The notes: a model not told the origin generated them from the letters alone. 64,000 nucleotides of DNA from GCA-003244245 sp050699715 (GCA_050699715.1 JBOHFR010000007.1:1-64000), one strand, 5' to 3'. Counted from the first letter of the stretch, positions 50,932 through 60,659 are shown. Numbers and translations: made by a program.

Positions 50932-53900
50932 GTGACCGAAGGCAGGAGGACCGCACTGTCCCTGGCGCGGCTGGGGCTCACCGATGGTGCCGCTGCGGAT
51001 ACCCTGACTCGGCTCGGGTGGTGGCGCCACGGGCTGCTTCGCCAGGACGCGGAGGGCGCCCTGTGGGCGCTGTCCCGAGCACCCGACCCGAACCTGGCGC
51101 TGCGCACTCTGGCCCGGCTGGCCGGCGCCCTGATTGCCGGCTCGGCCGGCGGTGCCTTGGGCGATGGAGCCACCACCGGCGGGGATGGGTGGGCCGAGCT
51201 GCACGGGGTGATGTGCCGGGATCCCGGGGCACGTGGGCGGCTGCTCGGCGTGCTCGGCTCGTCGACCGCGCTCGGGGATCATCTGGTCGCCAACCCGGAG
51301 CACTGGCTCGGCGTGGCCGGCTCAGCGGCGGCCCAGCCTGGCTGGGCGGACCGGGCGGTGCTGCGGCTGTTCGCCGCCGTCGGTGCCGAGTCCGCCGATT
51401 CGCCATCAGGCGAGCTGCGGGCATCGCTGACTGGCGTCACGGCTCAGCGGGCGTTGCGGGCCGCTTACCGTGACCTGATCGCCGAGCTCGCGGCCGCCGA
51501 CCTGGCGGCTGTGGTGGAGCCCGAACTGCCGGTGGTCCCCTTCGAGCGGGTCGCCGAGACGCTCGCCGAGCTCGCGGTCGGGGTGCTGCGCGCCGCGCTG
51601 GCCGTCGCGGTGACCGAGGTGGCTCCGGGTGGGCAACCGCCCCGGCTCGCCGTGATCGGGATGGGCAAGTGCGGCGCGGCTGAGCTCAATTACGTCTCCG
51701 ACGTCGACGTGATCTTCGTGGGTGGTTCCGAGGACGAACTGGACGCGGCCACCAAACTGGCCTCGGCGACGGTGCGGCTGGCGTCGGCGTGCTTCGAGGT
51801 CGACACGGCGTTGCGCCCGGAGGGCAAGGCCGGAGCGCTGGTGCGCACGCTGGACGGGCACCTGGCCTACTACCGCCGGTGGGCCAAGACCTGGGAGTTC
51901 CAGGCGTTGCTCAAAGCCCGTCCGATCGCGGGTGACGCCGAGCTCGGCGCCCGCTACCTGGAGGCCCTCGCACCCTTGGTGTGGACTGCCGCGGACCGGG
52001 AGAACTTCGTGGCCGAGGTTCAGGCGATGCGCCGCCGGGTCGCTGACCATGTTCGGGCCGAGCTGGCGGACCGGGAGCTCAAGCTGGGCCACGGCGGCCT
52101 GCGCGACGTGGAGTTCGCCGTGCAGCTGCTGCAGCTGGTGCACGGCCGCACCGACGAGTCGCTGCGGGTCGCGTCCACCGTCAAGGCGTTGGCCGCGCTG
52201 AGCGCGGGCGGGTACGTCGGCCGGGACGACGCCGCGAACCTCGCGGCCTCCTACCGGTTCCTGCGCCTGCTGGAGCACCGGTTGCAGCTGCAGAAGCTGC
52301 GCCGCACCCACCTGCTCCCGGCCGGTGACGACACTGCGGCGTGGCGCTGGCTGGCCCGCGCGGCGGGGATGCGGCCGGACGGGACTCACGACGCTCTCGG
52401 CGTGCTGCGCAGGGAGCACACCCGGCAGTCGCACCGGGCCCGCCGGCTGCACCAGAAGTTGTTCTACCGGCCGCTGCTGGAGGCCGTGGCCCGGGTGCCC
52501 ACCGAGGCCTACCGGCTCTCGGAGTCCTCGGCGAAGGCGCGCCTGGTGGCGCTGGGCTACGCCTCACCGCAGGGGGCGCTGAGTCATCTGCGGGCGCTCA
52601 CCGACGGGGTCTCGCGGCGGGCGGCGATCCAATCCACCCTCCTGCCCGTTCTGCTGGAATTCCTGGCCGACACCCCCGACCCTGACCGTGGGCTGGCCGC
52701 CTACCGGCGGGTGTCTGAGGCGCTCGACGACACCCCGTGGTACCTGCGGTTGCTCCGCGACGAGGGGGCCGTGGCGCAGCGGCTGATGGCGCTGCTCGGC
52801 ACCTCCCGGATGGTGGCCGACCTGCTGGTCCGGGCGCCCGAGGCGCTGCAGCTCCTGGCGGACCCGGACGAGCTGGCTGGCCGCGACCCGGCGGAGGTGG
52901 CGACGTCGCTGCGCGCCACCGCGGGCCGGCACCGCGACCCCAGTGCCGCGGTGCGGGCCGCCAGGGCGCTGCGCCGCCACGAGCTGTTCCGGATCGCCTG
53001 CGCCGACCTGCTCGGACTGCTTGACCTCAACGCGGTGTGCGTCGCCCTGTCCTCGGTGTGGACCGCAGTGCTCGCCTCGGCGTTGGACGTCGCGCTGCGC
53101 GCTGAGGTGCAACGCAGGCAGGCCGAGCCGGCCCGGATCGCGGTGATCGGGATGGGCCGGCTGGGGGGCGCGGAGCTAGGCTACAACTCCGATGCCGACG
53201 TCCTGTTCGTCTGTGACGCGCGCCCGGGTGCCGAGGCCGGACAGGCCGGCGAATACGGCACATACACTGAGACCGACGTCGTGCGTTTTGCCTCCGCAGT
53301 CGCCGAGTCGGTGCGTCACTTGCTCGGCTCGCCCAGCCAGGATCCACCCCTGGTGATTGACACCGGGTTGCGTCCGGAGGGACGCTCTGGCCCGCTGGTC
53401 CGCACCCTGTCGTCCTACCAGGCCTATTACACCCAGTGGGCAGCGCCCTGGGAGGCGCAGGCGTTGCTGCGGGCCACCCCGCTGGCTGGCGATGTGGAGT
53501 TGGGGGAGCGGTTCGTCTCCGTCATCGACCCGGTGCGTTACCCCGCGGGTGGTGTGACCGCGCGCCAAGCCACCGAGATCCGCCGGATCAAGGCCAGAGT
53601 CGACGCCGAACGACTGCCCCGCAGCGCCGACCCAACCACGCACACCAAGCTCGGCCGCGGTGGGCTGGCCGACGTGGAGTGGACCATCCAGCTGCTGCAA
53701 TTGCAGCACGCTCATGAGGTCCCAGCGCTGCGAACCCCGTCAACGGAAGCCGCCCTGCGGGCCGCGGCTGAGGCCGGACTGCTCTCCAGCACCGACGCGG
53801 AGGTGCTGCTGGCGGCCTGGAAGCTCGTCACCAAGACCCGCAACATGCTCACCCTGGTGCGGGGCAAGCAAGTCGACCAATTGCCCAGTTCCGGCCGGGA

Positions 53901-54024
53901 GTTAACCGCCGTGGCCAGAGCCCTAGGTCGCTCCGCCAGCGACGACCCCGGCCAGGTGATCGACGACTACCGCCGCACCACCCGCAGAGCCCGCGCAGCC
54001 GTCGAACGCTCCTTCAACCCCTGA
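50932..54024 (+). CDS. glnE: Bifunctional glutamine synthetase adenylyltransferase/deadenylase
   Basis: Controls glutamine synthetase by attaching and removing AMP. 1030 residues from GTG 50932 (MTEGRRTALSLARLGLTDGA). Two nucleotidyltransferase domains: the first near 240 (IGMGKCGAAELNYVSDVDVI), the second near 740 (IGMGRLGGAELGYNSDADVL), each followed by a helical GlnD-type domain (LGHGGLRDVEFAVQLLQLVH; LGRGGLADVEWTIQLLQLQH). Normal length. Its main target, glnA1, is not in the window. Ends before a strong terminator. Confidence 0.96.
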   Translation: MTEGRRTALSLARLGLTDGAAADTLTRLGWWRHGLLRQDAEGALWALSRAPDPNLALRTLARLAGALIAGSAGGALGDGATTGGDGWAELHGVMCRDPGARGRLLGVLGSSTALGDHLVANPEHWLGVAGSAAAQPGWADRAVLRLFAAVGAESADSPSGELRASLTGVTAQRALRAAYRDLIAELAAADLAAVVEPELPVVPFERVAETLAELAVGVLRAALAVAVTEVAPGGQPPRLAVIGMGKCGAAELNYVSDVDVIFVGGSEDELDAATKLASATVRLASACFEVDTALRPEGKAGALVRTLDGHLAYYRRWAKTWEFQALLKARPIAGDAELGARYLEALAPLVWTAADRENFVAEVQAMRRRVADHVRAELADRELKLGHGGLRDVEFAVQLLQLVHGRTDESLRVASTVKALAALSAGGYVGRDDAANLAASYRFLRLLEHRLQLQKLRRTHLLPAGDDTAAWRWLARAAGMRPDGTHDALGVLRREHTRQSHRARRLHQKLFYRPLLEAVARVPTEAYRLSESSAKARLVALGYASPQGALSHLRALTDGVSRRAAIQSTLLPVLLEFLADTPDPDRGLAAYRRVSEALDDTPWYLRLLRDEGAVAQRLMALLGTSRMVADLLVRAPEALQLLADPDELAGRDPAEVATSLRATAGRHRDPSAAVRAARALRRHELFRIACADLLGLLDLNAVCVALSSVWTAVLASALDVALRAEVQRRQAEPARIAVIGMGRLGGAELGYNSDADVLFVCDARPGAEAGQAGEYGTYTETDVVRFASAVAESVRHLLGSPSQDPPLVIDTGLRPEGRSGPLVRTLSSYQAYYTQWAAPWEAQALLRATPLAGDVELGERFVSVIDPVRYPAGGVTARQATEIRRIKARVDAERLPRSADPTTHTKLGRGGLADVEWTIQLLQLQHAHEVPALRTPSTEAALRAAAEAGLLSSTDAEVLLAAWKLVTKTRNMLTLVRGKQVDQLPSSGRELTAVARALGRSASDDPGQVIDDYRRTTRRARAAVERSFNP

Positions 54025-54053
54025 ACCCCCCCACCCCTCCCCGCATTCAGCAG

Positions 54054-54093
54054 GCTCAGCGGGGTTATCGACGCACTAATAGCCCCGCTGAGC
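54054..54093 (+). terminator. Terminator after glnE
   Basis: GCTCAGCGGGG (54054-54064) pairs with CCCCGCTGAGC (54083-54093), and the stem extends inward by TTAT/ATAG with one G-U pair, giving about 15 bp. It separates the housekeeping block from the indole cluster. Confidence 0.8.
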
Positions 54094-54147
54094 ACTCAGC
54101 ATTGCTGTCACCGGCGTGAAACCAGCCGAGACAAACGACCGCAAAGC

Positions 54148-54246
54148 ATGTACTGGCAGCCCGGATATGATCGCGGAGTCCCTGGTCGCGAGGCGCTGTT
54201 CCCCGGGGACCGCCGCCCCATCGCCTACAAGATCAAAACAGCCTAA
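54148..54246 (+). other. Short open frame of unknown status (32 residues)
   Basis: MYWQPGYDRGVPGREALFPG then DRRPIAYKIKTA. No ribosome site and no recognised family. Possibly the 3' remnant of a larger gene at the cluster border. Confidence 0.25.
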
Positions 54247-54252
54247 CCGACC

Positions 54253-54807
54253 TCAGCCGTCCGGAGTGACCGTGAGCGGCCAGGACGAGTAGCGTCGTAG
54301 CCCGTAAAGTAACGGGACACCCGCCGACACGCGGATTTCGCACACATGGCCAATGACGATCCTGTGGTCACCCACCTGGACCTCGCCAGCCACTTCACAG
54401 GCGGCCACTGCGAACGCGTCGCAGTGCAGGAACGGCAGCCCCGACAGACTCCACGGCTCCCAAGGTACCTCGGCGAACTTGTCGACGTGCAGCGAAGAAA
54501 AGACCGTCGCCGCGTGCCGGCCACTGGCGTGCAGGAGATTCACGGCGAATCTTCTGCACGCCAGGACAGCACGGAGTGTCCCGCCTTGCTCGCACAGGCA
54601 GACCAGAAGGGTGGGTGGGGAGAGGGTGACACTGGACAGCGAGGAGCAGGTCGCTCCCTGGGGTTGGCCTTCGCTGTCCATCGCGGTCACGACCGAGACA
54701 CCGGTGGGGAACGAACTCATCAAGTCCCGGAAACGACCCACGTTGGCCTGATCGTCCGACGTTCGGACGGTCAGGTGCAGGGCGCCGGTTCGATCGTGTG
54801 TATTCAA
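54253..54807 (-). CDS. Flavin reductase partner of the halogenase (RebF/HpaC-like)
   Basis: 184-residue FMN-binding split-barrel reductase that supplies FADH2. MSSFPTGVSVVTAMDSEGQP is the family start and ATCSSLSSVTLSPPTLLVCL the flavin-binding stretch near 55; RFAVNLLHASGRHAATVF follows. The start is a TTG at 54807, with GGGAGC 11 bases upstream, so expression may be limited. It is 62 bases downstream of the tryptophan halogenase on the same strand, the expected pair because flavin-dependent halogenases need free reduced FAD. Confidence 0.9.
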   Translation of the reverse strand: MNTHDRTGALHLTVRTSDDQANVGRFRDLMSSFPTGVSVVTAMDSEGQPQGATCSSLSSVTLSPPTLLVCLCEQGGTLRAVLACRRFAVNLLHASGRHAATVFSSLHVDKFAEVPWEPWSLSGLPFLHCDAFAVAACEVAGEVQVGDHRIVIGHVCEIRVSAGVPLLYGLRRYSSWPLTVTPDG

Positions 54808-54869
54808 TTCTTGGCACGCTCCCGTCGTCAGGTCGGCGTAGTACTGGTCGCGGCCTGTCGGTGTGATGA

Positions 54870-56465
54870 CTACTTGTTGTGCAGCGTGCGGAGATACTCG
54901 ACCGTTGTCGGCAGGTCACGGGTCATTTCGTGCTGCTTGTGTTTGACGTCTTCGAACAGACGCTGGGCGCCCTGTACAGCGCTGGGGCGGTGCGACAGCG
55001 ATGGCAGGGGGGCGTCTGGCAGCACTCCGAGCCCGGCGAAGACGCAGTAGTAGCTGCCGTTGGTCCAGAAGTTCCGGAATTCCGCCTCGAAGTTTGTGTA
55101 GTAGGTGGAGACATCAACGACGGGTGCGTTGATCGGCAGCCCCGCCTTGTACATGGCGATCTTTTCCTGGATCTGTGGTGTCAGGGTGAGCTCCTTGTTC
55201 GCGCGCCAGAACGCGGTGTCCGTGCGCGGTGACAAGCAGAAGTGCGTCTGGATGAAGTCCCTGCTATCATCGAACATGATCTCGATCTCGCTGTTGAACT
55301 GGTCGATCAAGACCTGGTTGAACGACTTGTCTGGAAAGTGCTTGGCCAGCTGGTAGATGGCGGCCGTGATGAAGTAGATTCCCGTGGACTCCAGTGGTTC
55401 GAGGAAACATGACGACAGTCCGATGCTCACGCAGTTTTTGACCCACGCCCTGCGGTTGCGTCCGACACGAAAGCGGATCTGGTTGAGCGGGGTCGTCTCG
55501 GGGTCGAGGCCCCACATCGTACAGAAGTCCTTGGTCGCCTCGTCTTGGTCGGCGAACTTACTTGAGTAGACGTACCCGGTGCCGAATCGGCCAGGCATCG
55601 GGATCTTCCAGGTCCACCCGGCCTTCATGGCGATTGCCGAGGTGAACGGTTCGACCCCGTTGTTGTCGTCGTGCGGGACCGCGGTCGCGACGGCGCTGTC
55701 GCACAGCAGCTGGTCGCCCATGTCGATGAACGGCTCGGCCATTGCCTTATTGATCAGCAGACCACGGAAACCGGAGCAGTCGATAAACAAATCTCCCTCA
55801 TATCGATTGCCGCTCTTGGTGACCAGCGCCTGCACAAAACCACGGCCGTCCTGCTCCACCTCCAGCATCTCGTCCTGAATGTGGTTCACGTTCGGCCACT
55901 TGGTGGCGAACCGGCGAAGGAAATCGGCGACGAGGTTGGCGTCGAAGTGCCAGGCGTAGGACGTTGCCGGGTGTCCGTCAGGCCAACATGGTCCCTTCAT
56001 CGCCTGCATCGCCGACGGCTCCCAGTAACAGGAGTAGTCGAACCGCTCCTTGGTCTCACCTCGTAGCCGCAGGTAAGTCCAGTAGTGCGAGAGCGGGAGC
56101 TGATCGTGCTCCGGAAGGAGGCCGAACACATGATAGTAATAGTCGAAGTCGTTGGCCACCGCCCGGGCGTCAGGCTGGCCATCGCCTCCGGTGCACCAGT
56201 TGATGAACTTGATACCCATCTTGAAGCTGGCGTTGCACTCGGGCATCCAGTCCTTCTCCTTGAGCCCGAGGAAATCGAAGAAGACCGTCTGCAGGTTCGG
56301 AATCGTCGCCTCGCCGACCCCGATCTTGGGGATGCTAGGCGCTTCAAGCACCGTGATCGAGGCCGTCTCACCGAGCATTTTCGCGAGGTAGGACGCGGTC
56401 ATCCAGCCGGCAGTGCCGCCGCCCAGAATGATAATCTTCTCGATTCGGTTGTCTCGGTTGTCCAT
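54870..56465 (-). CDS. FAD-dependent tryptophan halogenase (RebH/PrnA type)
   Basis: 531 residues. FAD motif GGGTAGWMTASYLAK near 15, catalytic Lys at 82 (NASFKMGIKF), the halogenase motif W-x-W-x-I-P at 284-289 (GWTWKIPM), and Glu359-Ser360 (FLEPLESTGIYF), the positions of PrnA Glu346-Ser347. The tryptophan-pocket text YYYHVFGLL and NFWTNGSYYCVFAGLG matches Trp 7-halogenases better than 5- or 6-halogenases, so 7-chlorotryptophan is the likely product (inference). AAAGGAG lies 8 bases before the ATG. First gene of a halogenase-reductase operon. Confidence 0.96.
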   Translation of the reverse strand: MDNRDNRIEKIIILGGGTAGWMTASYLAKMLGETASITVLEAPSIPKIGVGEATIPNLQTVFFDFLGLKEKDWMPECNASFKMGIKFINWCTGGDGQPDARAVANDFDYYYHVFGLLPEHDQLPLSHYWTYLRLRGETKERFDYSCYWEPSAMQAMKGPCWPDGHPATSYAWHFDANLVADFLRRFATKWPNVNHIQDEMLEVEQDGRGFVQALVTKSGNRYEGDLFIDCSGFRGLLINKAMAEPFIDMGDQLLCDSAVATAVPHDDNNGVEPFTSAIAMKAGWTWKIPMPGRFGTGYVYSSKFADQDEATKDFCTMWGLDPETTPLNQIRFRVGRNRRAWVKNCVSIGLSSCFLEPLESTGIYFITAAIYQLAKHFPDKSFNQVLIDQFNSEIEIMFDDSRDFIQTHFCLSPRTDTAFWRANKELTLTPQIQEKIAMYKAGLPINAPVVDVSTYYTNFEAEFRNFWTNGSYYCVFAGLGVLPDAPLPSLSHRPSAVQGAQRLFEDVKHKQHEMTRDLPTTVEYLRTLHNK

Positions 56466-57031
56466 CTCGACACTCCTTTATTATGATCCATCTCCCGCAA
56501 ACTTGACTCGATGTCGACCGGCAGGACGACTTGTTGTCCATGGTCTGCGAGAAGTACTCGTAGAGTTTCGGTGATATCGTGATCCTAAGACCCTCTGGCC
56601 GCCGAGTGGTAGGTGCCGAGCGAACCGATCGTTGAAACCCGCTCGCTCGCGTAGGCTGGCAGTCCCTGACCGCAGATTTCTGTGGTATCCCTTTCCGTCT
56701 AAAACTATGTGCGTCGCCGTCGCCGTGCGGGATGTGGCGACCTGGCGCCACTGACGAAACTGAACGTAGATTTGTTGCCGGTACGACTGCGCGGAGACTG
56801 GTGTCGACGGTATCGCATTGAACGAAGGGAAAAAGATCACGTGGCTCGGGGGGCAGCCGAACCAGTACAGAGAAGGGTCCACCGACGAGTTCCAGCCCAT
56901 CGGCCCATGAGCTGCCTTGCCCGGAAGAGGTGCACCTACCCCAGCCAGTTTACGATCTTCGAAAATCGCCTACCGAGACCTGGTCTTCCAGTGGGCTCCC
57001 CGGCGGGCGGGCGCTGCAGCGGGAGCCTGAA
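56466..57031. other. Intergenic region upstream of the halogenase
   Basis: 566 bases without a convincing gene. It follows the end of the LuxR regulator gene and leads to the halogenase on the same strand, with a locally AT-rich end carrying the ribosome site. A separate promoter for the halogenase operon is expected here, but no clear hexamers could be assigned. Confidence 0.55.
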
Positions 57032-59899
57032 CTAAGGCTTGTAGCGGACCAGGTCGATGCGGGAGCGGATGCCCAGCTTGCGGTAGATCTGCCGGAGGTG
57101 GAATCCTACCGTGTGCGGGGAGACGAACATCTGGCTCGCCACCTGTCGGTTGGTCAGCCCGCTGGCGGCCTGCTCCGCCACTGTCCGTTCTGTCTTGGTG
57201 AGGCTGTCCCAGCCGGAGACCGGACGGGTGATGTGGGCCCAGTGCCGCCGCCGAACGCCGAGGCGACGTAGTCGGCGCCTGACCCGCGCCGCGTCCCGCT
57301 CACTGCCAAGGGTGTTGTAGCCTTTCATTGCCTGTTCTAGGTCGCTGATCGCGGTGTCCCGGTCGCCGCGGGCAAGCAGTTGTACGGCGCGGTCCTCGAA
57401 CGTCGACGCTCGTGCCCACGGCTCCCGGTGGAACTGGGCGACTTGCGATAGGGCGTCGATGTCGTGTTCCAGTAGGGCTCTGGCGTGCATCGCTCCGGCC
57501 CGCATCGCGAGCAGATTCCGGTTATGTGCCCAGAGGCTTTCCGCAGTGTCGACCACCACTCTGGCGACATCCCGCATATCGGCCGCAAGCGCAGAGCGTA
57601 CGCACCAGGCCGCCACTACCGGATTCTCCAGGATGAGCTCCCGGCGTGCCCCGGCGGTCACCATGATCCCTTTCAGAATCTCCATTGCCGCGTGCGGATC
57701 GCCCTTCGCCTCGGCCAGCTGCGCGTTGAGCAGGAAGCGCATCGCCCACCATGGGCGGGAGGAATCCCTGGGAAAGCGCTCCTCAAGCGCATGCAGATGC
57801 TCCTTGGCCTGGGTGAGATCCCCTCGGCGCAGCGCGACGAGCGTCAGCACGCCCCAGGCCTGCGGTGCGAGCAGCGGCATGCACCCGCCGGTCATCGCCA
57901 CGATACTGGCCTTCGCGTCATCTTCGGCATCGCCGAGCCGACCCTCCATCAGACGCACCGAGGCCCGAAGGATCGTTGGGACGGCGGCCGACGACTTCGT
58001 GCCCGAGGCTTCCCCGACCGCACAGGAGAAGGCACGGATGACCGCTATCGCCTCTTCGAGCTCGCCGAGTTTGGTGTACATCGAGGCCAGGATCCACCGC
58101 GGGTCGAGCAACTGCACGCCCGTGGTGGCGGAGTTGAGTTCGATCGCATCATGCAGGTTCGCGGTCGCCTTGTCTAACCGGCCAGCGTGCCACTGGTCCA
58201 ACGCGCGGACGGTCAGTGCACAAGCCCTAACGGCACGAGGGTGACCATCGGATGCGCCGAGGATCTCATCGGCACGTTGAACCGCGGCGCTGTCGTCGGT
58301 CAGGCAATAGGAAAGGAGGCGGGAGATCTCAGCCTGCTCATAATGCTTGGACTCACCCTCCGGCACGGCCAACGCGTTGTGTGCGGCCCTAGCCGCCTGG
58401 TGCGTCTTGCCCTTTAACAGCAGCGCGACCGACATCCAGGCTTGCAGCGAAGCGACTGCTTCAGCATGCACGCCCGACATCTGTCGCTCGAGCTCGACGA
58501 CCTCTTTGATGGTGTCCTCGGCCAGGCCGATTGCCCGGTCTACCTGGCCTGCCCGGACGAACGCCTCGACCGCAGTCGTGGTGAGCAGAACCCACTCGGG
58601 CTGTTCGGGGTCGAGCAACTCCCTCCCACGGGTGGCCAGCGATGCCGCGGTCAATGGGGCGGAGGTCAGCAGATCCTTGGCTGCTTGGGAGATGATCTGC
58701 ACAGCCTCCACGTCCCCGTGCTGTGCGCTATGCACCAGATGCAAGGCCGCGGCCTCCATACCGTCGGGCTGGGAGAGCAGCATTGTCGCTGCCTGCCGGT
58801 GGAGCAGCACACGCATGGGCGGCGGGACGGAATCGAGCACCACCTGCCACACTGGCTCGTTGCGAAAGGCGAAGTCATCTGGCCGGCAGACCACAAGCCC
58901 GCAGGCGAGCGCCTCGTCCAGCACGGTCAGCAAACTGACCGGTGACTCGTCGAGCATCCTCGACAGGTCCATTGGGGTGAAGGACGTTCCCAGCACCGCC
59001 GCCAGCTTCAACGCTTTCTTGGTGAACGGCGAGAGCGACTGGAAGCTCCGATGGATCATCGCCGCGAAGCGCCTAGGGATCTTCAGCGCTCCTGCGGTCA
59101 TAGACATGCTCGCCGGAGAAGTGAGCTTCAGATGGGCGGTACCGTCCATGATCTGCAGTTCGCCGTCTAAAGTCAGGCCGCGCACCAGCTCGATCACCGC
59201 GCGGGGAATGCTACCGACGCCTTCGGCCAGCGCGACGATGGCCGGATCGGGAATCGCACTGAGACAGTCGGCCACCAACTGGGCCACCGCGCCGCTGGAG
59301 AGCGGATCCAGTTCCTGAATCCGCTCCGTTCTGAGCCTAGCAAGGTGGATTTCCAGTGGCGCGTGTGAAATGTTGTTCCGTTCCGAGCTGAACGTCATTA
59401 TCCAGGCGATGGGGTAGGTGTTCAGATTCGTGATGAGATCACACAGGGCCAGCAGCGTGCTCGCGTCGGACCAGTGCAGATCGTCAAGTGCGACCAGAGC
59501 TGGTCCGTGTTGAAGCACCCCCAGCAGCCAAGTCCTGACATCCTTGGCTGGAAATTTGACGACCGCTGCACGGAAATCGTTCTCCGATGTTGCCGTCCTC
59601 GAAAGCTGCGCGGGAGACAGATTCAGTGCAAGGTGATTTTCCGAACCGGGAACACCTGGAGATCCATTGACCACTGAGAAACCGTTGCTGGTCGCCATAT
59701 TGATCGCCTCGACGAGCAGGCGCGTCTTGCCGGACCCCGGTGCACCCTCCATCAGAAGTATCTTGCTCTGTCGAGCGGCTGCCACATCCTGCAGTGCCGC
59801 CTCTATATGCGTTATCTGACGTTGTCGACCGCGCACGGGGTACGCCGACCGTCCCCTGCCCCTCAGGCTCTCCAGGTCGCGTGATGCAGTCCTGCCCAT
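57032..59899 (-). CDS. Large LuxR (LAL) family cluster regulator
   Basis: 955 residues. The start at 59899 (MGRTASRDLESLRGRGRSAY) has GGAGGGG 7 bases upstream. An in-frame extension to 60052 lacks one. N-terminal ATPase: Walker A EGAPGSGKTRLLVEAINMA at 51-69 and LVALDDLHWSDASTLLALCD as Walker B near 145. A long TPR-like middle follows. C-terminal LuxR helix-turn-helix LTKTERTVAEQAASGLTNRQ, VSPHTVGFHLRQIYRKLGI. Such proteins (RebR, StaR) activate indolocarbazole clusters. Sits between the halogenase and the chromopyrrolate synthase. Confidence 0.93.
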   Translation of the reverse strand: MGRTASRDLESLRGRGRSAYPVRGRQRQITHIEAALQDVAAARQSKILLMEGAPGSGKTRLLVEAINMATSNGFSVVNGSPGVPGSENHLALNLSPAQLSRTATSENDFRAAVVKFPAKDVRTWLLGVLQHGPALVALDDLHWSDASTLLALCDLITNLNTYPIAWIMTFSSERNNISHAPLEIHLARLRTERIQELDPLSSGAVAQLVADCLSAIPDPAIVALAEGVGSIPRAVIELVRGLTLDGELQIMDGTAHLKLTSPASMSMTAGALKIPRRFAAMIHRSFQSLSPFTKKALKLAAVLGTSFTPMDLSRMLDESPVSLLTVLDEALACGLVVCRPDDFAFRNEPVWQVVLDSVPPPMRVLLHRQAATMLLSQPDGMEAAALHLVHSAQHGDVEAVQIISQAAKDLLTSAPLTAASLATRGRELLDPEQPEWVLLTTTAVEAFVRAGQVDRAIGLAEDTIKEVVELERQMSGVHAEAVASLQAWMSVALLLKGKTHQAARAAHNALAVPEGESKHYEQAEISRLLSYCLTDDSAAVQRADEILGASDGHPRAVRACALTVRALDQWHAGRLDKATANLHDAIELNSATTGVQLLDPRWILASMYTKLGELEEAIAVIRAFSCAVGEASGTKSSAAVPTILRASVRLMEGRLGDAEDDAKASIVAMTGGCMPLLAPQAWGVLTLVALRRGDLTQAKEHLHALEERFPRDSSRPWWAMRFLLNAQLAEAKGDPHAAMEILKGIMVTAGARRELILENPVVAAWCVRSALAADMRDVARVVVDTAESLWAHNRNLLAMRAGAMHARALLEHDIDALSQVAQFHREPWARASTFEDRAVQLLARGDRDTAISDLEQAMKGYNTLGSERDAARVRRRLRRLGVRRRHWAHITRPVSGWDSLTKTERTVAEQAASGLTNRQVASQMFVSPHTVGFHLRQIYRKLGIRSRIDLVRYKP

Positions 59900-60075
59900 T
59901 CGGTCCCCTCCGCCTCGCCTCGGCTCCGGTACTCCACCGAACCCCCAGGAGCTAATGGCCACCGCAGCCATCACCAACCATGGTTCCCTACCAGACGTCA
60001 ACAGCAAAGACAAACAGCACAGCTGCGCGAAAAATTTTGTGTCGCTTGCCAACTGGATGAGACCACCGCGTTGCC

Positions 60076-60109
60076 ACCACCTAGGCTAGGCCCAGGGACC
60101 ACCTAGGCT
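60076..60109. promoter_or_regulatory. Direct repeat upstream of the LuxR gene
   Basis: ACCACCTAGGCT occurs exactly at 60076-60087 and 60098-60109, a 22-base period equal to two helical turns. It lies about 180-210 bases upstream of the LuxR start. Spacing and position suit a dimer-binding operator, possibly for the LuxR protein itself or another regulator (inference). Confidence 0.5.
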
Positions 60110-60251
60110 CGGTTCCTGCAGAGTCACGTCCCCCGCTCACCCCCATACGTCTCCTCAGCTGCATTGTCGGCTGGGCAGGCCGGCGCCCAACCGCCCAACC
60201 CGGTAGCGCCCAACCCAGTCGTCGACTAGTGTTGATTGTCCTGACCTGGTC
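60110..60251. other. Intergenic spacer upstream of the LuxR gene
   Basis: GC-rich spacer with a second short direct repeat (GCGCCCAACC, near 60182 and 60208). No gene seen. Confidence 0.5.
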
Positions 60252-60659
60252 CTAAGGCTTACATCCCGCACCGGAGATCTGTCTCGACGGTTCAGCTGGG
60301 TTACGTTCGGTGCCGGACGTGTGCGTCATCAGTCGCACCCCGCGCGCACGAGTGGTTTTGGTAGCATCGTCAATCGTTGAAATTTTGCAGGAGGAATGGG
60401 ATGGTGCTGGGCCGGTGGGTGGCCCGTGGGCCGCGCTGACGATGACATGCTGTGGCGGGTCCATGAAGACCAGCTAGTTTTCGACGAGCGCGCTGAGGTC
60501 CGGATGGTCCTGCTCAATGATCGTCATCGGGACCGATGCGGGGGTGATTCCGGGGACCGCAGCACGCCGGCTGAGGCCACGGCTGGTCGGCACCGTTGCC
60601 GAGCTCTCGTACCGCATCACCAGACGCTCGGGCTCCCGGCCGGTTCCGGCTGCCATCAC
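60252..60659 (-). pseudogene. Stop-interrupted frame, possible cytochrome P450 remnant
   Basis: A frame overlaps the synthase stop (GTGATG, so coupled) and reads ERLVMRYESSATVPTSRGLS then RRAAVPGITPASVPMTII, up to a TAG at 60474; it continues after it with LVFMDPPQHVIVSAAHG to 60252. The RYESSAT-x-R-x-G-x-x-PA-x-x-x-x-I pattern resembles the K-helix and following strands of a P450, but the ExxR box is imperfect and the haem cysteine loop is absent. RebP/StaP P450s follow RebD/RebC in known clusters, so a deletion remnant is plausible. It could also be non-coding. Confidence 0.4.

Noticed and set aside
56481..56900. 139-codon frame upstream of the halogenase
   Set aside because: Low-complexity, no family and overlaps the expected promoter region.
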